This document shows positions 57,001-64,000 of a stretch of DNA of 64,000 nt, piece after piece. The stretch comes from Neelides folsomi (lineage: Eukaryota > Arthropoda > Collembola > Neelipleona > Neelidae). The DNA lies in contig JAQGBZ010000133.1 of NCBI GenBank assembly GCA_034687125.1, positions 62,001 to 126,000 of the forward strand. The letters are read 5' to 3'. Numbering within the stretch: the first letter of the stretch is position 1; every line of letters begins with the position of its first letter. The notes below the pieces were generated by a model, which saw only the letters and a program-made list of their open reading frames with translations, made no database searches and was not told where the DNA came from. The translations under genes were made by a program, and so were the position numbers.

Positions 57001-60000
57001 AATGAAACATGGTTCCATTTTCCCTTTAATAAAACGCCATTATAAATAAAGGATTATTGAAAGATCTCCTTTGAAAGTTGTACGAGAATGCCAGATTTCT
57101 TTTTCATGGGACATTTTTCATGTGGCCTGGTGAGGCAGAGAGATTAATAGGGGTGATGATAGTGAGAGGAAAGATGAATCAAGAGGACTCTATTTTAGCT
57201 TGACCTTTGCTTTGATTGAACTTTTTTCGGATGTTTGTCTCACCCCAACTTAGGATTTTGATCCTCTATGATGTGAGCAAGCGTTGAACTCAATCCTCAT
57301 CCCATGTTCCTCCTTCATGAAGGGAATGATTTGAAAGGCATGGAGAACTTGTCTATTAGAGAAGGAATCAAGTCATAAGTCTCCTTCCACGAGGATTGGT
57401 TCTTTCACATTTCTTCATCTCTGTTTTTCCCTCATCTCATTGGGATTGTGAGTGACTCCAGCATGTTGAGCTGCCAAAGAAGAAGGAAGGGAGCTCTCTC
57501 TTAGTCATTCAGAATCAAACTTTTCCCACGTGTTTCCATTCGTTTCTTGTCACTTCTTTTCCCTCGTCGTCAAAATAGACCTTACAATTATAAATGATTT
57601 TCTAATCTCTCTTAATCGTCAATGAAGGAATTTTCTTCCTTATATCAATATAATGTAAAATGAATGGTAAAGTTTCGATTTTAAATCAGAAATGTCTCAC
57701 AATTCTCAAGTTTCATAAAAATCCTGAGTTGAACTGACATATGAAGAATCTTGGAATTTAAGAAAAAAATGAACTTTTTAAAATTTGCAATTTTCATTAT
57801 ATCAATGTTTGTATAAATTTTTTTACCTTCGCCTCTAAGAGGTGAAATTCCCTTTGGAAAATTTCCCATTCCTTCAGTATTTTTAATGTCATTTAATTAA
57901 GAACCATTTCACATATAAATATTCACGCATATCATATTTATGCATGAGCGTGTTGTGTTCCTCGTGAGTAGTTTGCCAGTTCGTTAGTGGAAGTATTTTA
58001 TCAGATAAGAGTTTAATAACGTAATAAGGTTCTCGGGAAAGGGCTTTTATCATATTTTGCTTGTCTTGGCTTCCTTCCGCCATTCATTTTTTATTCGGAG
58101 GAAAAGGAAATATAAGGAGCTTGTGGACTAAATCAAATGGGATGCGTCTACCGACAGCAGCTTAAGTTACAAAAGATATGTGTATGTGTTGGCCTACTCA
58201 ATCTCAGGCCCCCTTCTGATAACTTCCTAATCGAACTTTATTTTTAAAGGAGGGTTTCCTCAATGGGAGATTGAAGGGAGTTCTGTGGAATCCTCCACAG
58301 ACCTTCATTCATTCCTCTCATATTGTTCGCATTGTTGGTCTTAATGTTGTTGTATTGAGTTGAAGGGAATCATCATCGGTGGTTGATAGTGGGAGGAGTG
58401 TGATGAAGAGACAAGGCTGACCTTATACGAAACAAAATTATCTTTTCTGGGCTAGTCACTCTCATATTAAACTACATAGGATATTAGAAAAATAACTGAA
58501 CCGACGCTTGTGTGAGTCTAAGCGACTGGCCAATGAAACTCTACTCACTCACTTACTCAGACACACTCGCATTCTTCTGTTTAGTATAACAGTAAAACGG
58601 TACCTTTATCTCTCACTCCAAAATTCCTCCTCTATAGACCATACCTACATATAACATACATCCATTCATAGTTGGCTTAATCGAACGGGTATTGAAGTAT
58701 AATAAAGAAATTGCTAACGCACGTTTCTTTTTGTACAAATAACTAACTACATATTTATGCATTTAAAGAGAAATTCTCCATGAATTCTTTCATTCATTTT
58801 GTTGGCATTATATCTCAAGATTTATTCCATTATTAAAATACATTTGTAGTATATTTTTCATATAAATATTTATTCATTTTTTTGTATTTTATAAATGCTT
58901 TTTTTGTATTAAATATTATAGTGATAATAAATGAGGTAGTGGAGAAGTAGATTTGATTTGTATGATGCCGGAATTCATTCTGAATGATAGAATGAGAAAT
59001 AGGTCTCTATGACGGTCCCACTGGAAAATTAAAAATTTGGGTCGCAAAGGTTTGTTAAACTTGAGCTGAGGACATTGTGGAATTGTTGAGTGTTCGTGAT
59101 GATGTTGAGGAACCCCATCACTCCTTCCATTCTCCTTTCCATCCACATGTGTTCTCCATTCTTGGTCTCCTTTTCCTTTGGAGTTGAAGCACCTGCCCAA
59201 TGAATTTTTTATGCAAACGATATGCTGAGAACCCTTTTACCTTTTTTTGCGCCGCGTTTTATACGTCCATTAGACGAGAAGTTTATTTGATATTTCACTC
59301 ACTCACTTGTGTGGGGATGACTTTTGGTATTTCACTCTCAAGTGACTAAAAAACTCGGGAATCTTTAAAAAGATTGTAGAAATAAGTAGGGTTTGATGTT
59401 AAATAAGAATGCTTGACTATCCAACATTTGGGTGGTTCATCAAAGAGGAAATAATTGAATTCTTATGTGATTCTTTTATATCCCGGTTTTGAAGGAAAAG
59501 AACACACAAGATCAAGCGGTGTATAACCTATTAGGAATTTGGGTTTAAATAAAATTATCTGATAAAAATAAAGAGATCAATTTCTCTTGAAAATTTTTTA
59601 TTTCAGTCACAAGTCACATGATGCTATCAAAATACCTATGAATATTTTGATAGCATCATTTTACTGACAATGAATTACAAAAATGAGAAAAAGAGAAGAA
59701 TAATGTATATTAGTATATATGTAGATTATTCAATAGCTTAAGTATTCGAATCATTACGATAATGGTTTACCCCCGTTGTGTCTGAATTTAAAAATTCATA
59801 ATACATTGATTCGTGGGGATATAATATAGGAAATTCGTACAAATTATGACGCCAAATCGCTAACGGCGGTCAATTCGAAATCATGAATAAATAAAGAGAC
59901 ATTTTGTATGTTCTTATCGAAAATACCTATTACTTTACTCTTCTATAGGTATATTATTAGTAGTTTTATTTATTCCGTCTTGTCATTGGCCCCTTCTTCT

Positions 60001-63000
60001 CAATCATTAATTCACAGGTTTAGTTTTCCTTAATACAGTTCCATACAAATTCTTTCATTATTTCTTATAAAAGCACAAAGTGAGTAGGTTGGAATAAATT
60101 TGATATTCAAATATATGGTGACATACGAGTATTGTTTATATTAGACTATTTAACTAAACGGGGTTTGAATGGTTGAAGCTGGGAGCTCTCTCAGTGAATA
60201 GTGAGTTGTTGACTGATGTGATGTGGCATGTTGATTATGTGTGCTGCGAAATAACTTAACCCTATCAGTACTATCATTGCCATTGCCAAAGGAAGGCGAG
60301 CCATATGTTACACTTTTAAATTGTCCCTTTCTTCCAAATTATCCCATTTAACTACCGAATTGAATAAGGACCGGTTTATGGTGGGTTTATTTACCTTTAA
60401 CACACAGTCAGTTTGGTGAAATTGTTCCGACTTCCGAGAACTGTTTATTATATTCTAACCAACTACTTGGACTCGAAAAGGAGCTTAATTGTAAACACGA
60501 TGGAAGAGAAAGAAAAAGTTGGGTGTGAGGACGAATGTGGTTGTAATAGTAATTGTGGAGGACCCACAACGACTTCCATTACAACTCCTTCTACAGTTAC
60601 TCTCTCACCAAGCCCAGGATTCTTTTCTGGTTTCTTCCTAGTTGTCAGTGCTCTGTTTAGATAAGGAAGATTTTAATTTAATTATCTTGATTGTGGTTTA
60701 GGGTCCTGGGAACCAACCGCAGCCGTTTTACCCTCCTGGCCCAGGCTATCCTGGAGCTCACTTTGCAAATCAAATGCAAGGAGCTGTCCCCTGTGGAATC
60801 CCTTCGGCCCAAGGTAGGTCAACTTACATTTATATTTCTTTAAACCAATTTCCATAAAATCCCATCAAAGTTTGATGGGCCATATGGGAAGATGCGGAGG
60901 AGGGGATTTAAGATTTTGGATGACTTTGGTAGGTCCTTCGACACCTCCTGGACAAGGGAATAATATTGGGCCTGGTGCTTACGTCGGTCACATCCAATCT
61001 CATGCCCATAAGGACGAAAGGGCTCAGCGACAATACCAAAAGCTGAGGAGGAAATTCGAGCAGAAGCAGCAAAGGGAGCGCGAGGTGGTCTCCACGACCT
61101 TTCCTACCACCCACTTCCCCCAAAATGGAAACCATCGGAAAGGTGCAAAAGAAGGATTTTTATTAAATTATTAATAATGGGGAATTGATCCTCTTAAAAG
61201 TTCTTTAAGGATGATCGAATTAACTGGGAGTTATTTTACAGTGGAGCCTGCGTATAACAACAATTCGAGACGAAATGTTCCGAATGGACCTCTCAAATCC
61301 TCCGGTGGGGCGGAGGAGGAAGGGAGCGTGGGAAGTACCGGCAGCGTCACTTCCACTGGAACTCAAGATGAAGAAGAGGAAACGAGAGTCCTTGCACAGA
61401 CTGAAATGCTAGCTTCTATTATCCCTCCCGTTGTAAGTCTCTTGTTCAAACAATTTGATCAAATGTGGAAAATTTATCAAGAATTCTCTCGAATCAACCA
61501 ATATTTACAAAAAACAATTTACATCGTACACAAGGATAATGTTCGTTGAATCAACATTTGGTTAATTATAATGACGGAATTTTAGGTTTCGGATGTAACT
61601 TCGAGAAGTGCCTTTGTACAGTGGAGTCACCCGGATCGGTTTACTGAGTCAGGGGAAAACAAATTTCCTGAATTCGACGTGCCCGATACTGACTTCCGCT
61701 ACGAAGTCTTTATCAGTGATAAAACTCGTGAAAATCGGTTCAAGTCTATCTTCGTTGGTTCAGCTCTTTCTTGCAGGTTTGATCAAAATGATTAAAAGTT
61801 CTTGGAAAGTGAATGGGTGGAAAAAACATTTAGTTTTAAAAAAAATTCCTTATCTGGTTGAGTGGAGAAGAGAAATATGCAAATCTTGTGGTTTGTATTT
61901 ATAGGGTGAAAGATTTGAAGCCTGGATCCAATTATGCAATAAGCTACTGTGCTATGCTGAATGATGTGAAAGGAAACACATCGGTAGCTACGAACTTCAC
62001 GACATTACCTGCTGAACCGGATGCTCCCAATGGACCTCGTGCCATTTCCAGGAGCAGATCAAGCATTCAAGTGTGTACCTTCTTTAATAAACATTACTAA
62101 TTCATGTTTTTAACTAATTACAATTAACTAATTACAATTAGTTGAGTAATAAACCTCTGTTTGGTCTCATAGTTCAAATGGAGTCCACCTCTTTATGACA
62201 ACGGTGGAAAGATCAGTAACTATCTCCTCGAGTATGACGAAGGGAAGGGAGGGAGTCATTTCGTTGAGGCGTACAAGGGAAAGAGTAAACAGTGTACAGT
62301 GAATAAACTCCAACCTGCATATTCTTACCAGTTCCGTCTTGCAGCGATTAACCAATGTGGCCAAAGGTTCATTGTTTTCTTTTTCATTATATAAATGTAT
62401 TATTTACAATGTCAAGCGTTGGATTCATTCTGTTCCTTTGTTGCTACTTCTGATTGTTGGCAATTAAAGGGAGAAAGGAATAGGAGAATAATTGGGGTTT
62501 GTGAGTTGAAACTAATTGTCACTCTCTTTTATAGCAAATATAGTCCAGTAGTGACCGTGATGACTGCGGGGAGTCCCCCCCTTCAACCTTCACCACCAAC
62601 CATGACAGAAGTGGGAGTCACGTATTTGACATTAGTTTGGATACGTCGCCCCACTGATGACGAGTATACGCTCCAAATGGAAGACCCAATCACGGGTCAT
62701 GGCTACCTTTGTGTTTACAATGGCAGCGCACCTCACTACACTTGTATTGCCCTCAAACGAAACACTCAATATAAGTTTCGAGTAAGGCGAATCATATTAT
62801 GAATTGTTAAGAAATTGGGTCTTTAAATTGCCTTTCTTTTCCCTGTCAAACTGTCAAAGAGTTCATTTTATAAAACTTCAATTGTTGTGTTTTTTATAGG
62901 TAAAGGCCCAAAATGAGGAAGGACATTCCAAGTGGTCGGATGACGTCGTTGTTCAAACATTGCCAGATAGACCTTGTCCTCCGCACAAGCCGGCTCTGAA

Positions 63001-64000
63001 GGGCCGTGTTCACTCTAATTGTTTCCGTGTGCGGTGGGAGCCACCGGCCGACGACGGCGGAGTTCCAATCACCTCCTATGCCCTCCAAATTGACCAAGGG
63101 AACGGAGGATTTGAGGAAATTTATCATGGGAGTGATGGGGAGTTTAACGTTGACCGGCTGTCGCCTGGGCAGTCATACGCCCTTCGAGTCATTGCCATTG
63201 GACCTGGCGGAGAGAGCGATCCAAGTGAAATTTGTGTTATTACAACTGAACCTGTTTGTCCGGGAAAATGTCACATTCCAAGAACTATGGGAAAACCAAA
63301 GTCCAATTCCGTCCATCTCAAGTGGAGTAAGTTTTACATTCAATTATTTTTTTATTTGAGTATTTGTCCAATAAATAACTTACATTAAATTTTAATTAAT
63401 TCTCTTATATTAATATTTTTTGTTCTTTTACAGGTCCTCCAGACTGGGATGGTGGATCTCCGGTCAATCAATATGAAGTTGGATGTACAACTCCTGATAA
63501 TCAAACACAAGAGGCATACCGCGGAAAAGAGACTGATTGTTTCATCAACCGCTTACTTCCTGGTCGAGCCTACCTTTTCCAAATTCGGGCTTTTAACAGA
63601 ATCGGAGTAAGTTCCTTTGAGGAAAATCTTATGCATTGATTTAAATATTCCTTTCATTGGATATTTAAAAGAACATTGATTTAATGGTTGTATTTATCAA
63701 ATAGGCTGGACCCTGGTCAGATCCATTAGAAATAGTGAGTGGAGCTGGTTCCCCAGATGCACCTGGGTATCCCAAAGTCGTGAACAAAGCAGCTCACATT
63801 GTTATCGTGTCATGGAGTGAGCCACTAAACAATGGAGCTGCCATAACTGACTACCGAGTTCAAATGACCAGCCCGGCCATCCCAGGCGAATTGGTGAGGG
63901 AAGATGCGGTCGAGAAGGCAGGGGAAGACGAAATCCCTCCCACCGTCCCAACCTCTACATTCGCACAAGTGTGGCAAGGGACTGGGACGAACTGCGAGGT
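33089..64000 (+). CDS. FNDC3-type fibronectin type III protein, 12 exons in window, 3' end beyond window
   Basis: Homologue of animal FNDC3A/B, large FN3 proteins usually anchored by a C-terminal membrane segment (outside this window). Exons: 33089-34544, 53512-53675, 60702-60813, 60933-61142, 61242-61432, 61586-61776, 61905-62070, 62173-62366, 62535-62781, 62900-63326, 63434-63606, 63705-64000 and on. All phases match. Identity rests on the junction IYFHINPSVAVSF to PVTVPLL and VVQQIVDENGTLRHV, which track FNDC3 N termini, then QRQYQKLRRKFEQKQ and DEEEETRVLAQ before the first FN3. Five FN3 domains are complete and a sixth begins, each with the WxxP/DGG-type landmarks. Exon 1 adds an unusual extension: about 270 acidic Glu/Asp/Asn-rich residues, a run of about nine His (33935-33961), then proline-rich sequence. 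About 1275 codons are present, already more than full human FNDC3A. Confidence 0.92.
34608..34716 (+). repeat. Two-copy tandem duplication just inside FNDC3 intron 1
   Basis: A unit starting AACTTTAAGCAAATAAGCC and ending near AAAGTTAAAATCGA occurs at 34608-34658 and again at 34659-34716. The second copy carries about seven extra bases (an internal TAGCCTT repeat). A fragment of a third start follows. It begins 63 bases after the exon 1 donor. Near-identity suggests a recent slippage event. Confidence 0.8.
44853..44880. repeat. Near-perfect palindrome with AGTACT-rich flank
   Basis: CACATTCAAGTAC (44853-44865) and its exact complement (44868-44880) flank a 2-base centre. Just upstream, AAGTACT-like motifs recur three times (44821-44850). 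The strand symmetry would allow a cruciform or a binding site for a dimeric factor. Neither is shown. Confidence 0.75.
49997..50004 (+). promoter_or_regulatory. Candidate TATA box of the internal FNDC3 promoter
   Basis: A textbook TATAAAAG about 500 bases upstream of the alternative first coding exon, in a less AT-rich stretch. The resulting leader would contain upstream ATGs unless part of it is spliced out, so this may not be the real start site. Confidence 0.3.
50509..50752 (+). CDS. Alternative first coding exon of FNDC3
   Basis: The exon opens with ATG and encodes 81 residues rich in Ser, Pro, Tyr and Asp (MFGTMVSSSGDMSS at the start, YYGPGPDSYQYCSPDSYP further on). It ends in a strong donor, TATG|GTAAGA, in phase 1. 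The distal exon 1 (33089-34544) also ends in phase 1. Both therefore join the acceptor at 53511/53512 in frame, giving a glycine at the junction and then PVTVPLL. This supports a second promoter producing a shorter FNDC3 without the acidic, His-rich and IYFHINPS segments. Splicing is inferred from sequence only. Confidence 0.75.
50753..53511. other. FNDC3 intron downstream of the alternative exon
   Basis: Mostly AT-rich with no gene recognised. A frame open for about 71 codons at 51570-51784 (in-frame ATG at 51610) reads smoothly but has no convincing splice donor or family resemblance. The intron ends in a good acceptor, TTTTTTTCCAG. Confidence 0.55.
53676..60701. other. Seven-kb intron of FNDC3
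   Basis: Lies between two exons joined in phase 0. No exon or nested gene is recognised. It contains the hairpin at 59618-59659. A Cys-rich frame with ATG at 60500 near its 3' end was considered as a third first exon and not accepted because it lacks a usable donor. Confidence 0.6.
59618..59659. repeat. Perfect 17-bp inverted repeat with 8-nt loop
   Basis: The arms at 59618-59634 (ATGATGCTATCAAAATA) and 59643-59659 are exact complements around the spacer CCTATGAA. A shorter outer pair, TCAGT at 59603-59607 and ACTGA at 59663-59667, is also inverted. It lies in an FNDC3 intron and would fold in the pre-mRNA. Confidence 0.85.

Noticed and set aside
60500-60663. Cys-rich frame (MEEKEKVGCEDECGCNSNC) as a third alternative first exon of FNDC3
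   Set aside because: No GT donor in phase 0 before its stop would join the acceptor at 60702, and the acceptor just upstream (60408) gives an immediate stop in the needed phase.

Overview
This is a eukaryotic, AT-rich, intron-rich and gene-poor window, most likely from an arthropod. A copepod such as a sea louse fits the composition, short AT-rich introns and gene style, but the species is a guess. The arthropod call rests mainly on a seven-membrane-segment gustatory-receptor-type gene with the family's phase-0 introns near the 3' end. Exon boundaries below were read by hand from GT/AG sites, reading phase and remembered family sequences. No alignment was run.

Layout. 1-20555 is almost entirely non-coding, apart from a GC-rich exon-like island at 7948-8132 and a possible promoter plus first exon at 8647-8834. 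20556-23289 (minus) is a four-exon gustatory-receptor-like gene of 421 codons. Its first intron carries a 672-bp element with 49-bp inverted ends and its own open frame on the other strand. A small CpG-rich TA-flanked MITE lies upstream (23764-23912). 24248-26147 (minus) is a six-exon alpha-tubulin of 450 residues. 27293-28737 (minus) is a compact four-exon cohesin acetyltransferase (Eco/ESCO) of 290 residues. It stands head to head, 389 bp apart, with a nine-exon CSN2 (COP9 signalosome subunit 2) gene of 443 residues at 29127-31686 (plus). From 33089 to the window end (plus) runs a large FNDC3-type gene whose 3' end lies outside the window. It has two alternative first coding exons 16 kb apart, at 33089 and 50509, both with a phase-1 donor that fits the same acceptor at 53512. 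The 19-kb first intron and the 7-kb intron before 60702 are otherwise empty of recognisable genes.

As a set, the genes are conserved housekeeping functions (microtubules, sister-chromatid cohesion, cullin deneddylation, a membrane-anchored FN3 protein) next to one fast-evolving chemoreceptor locus where both recognised DNA-transposon-like elements sit. Apart from the ESCO/CSN2 pair, nothing suggests that the genes work together.

No tRNA, rRNA, CRISPR array or recognisable retroelement was found. The most promising unexplained items are the inverted-repeat element with an open frame inside the receptor intron, the orphan exon at about 8 kb, the two-promoter layout of FNDC3, and several perfect hairpins.
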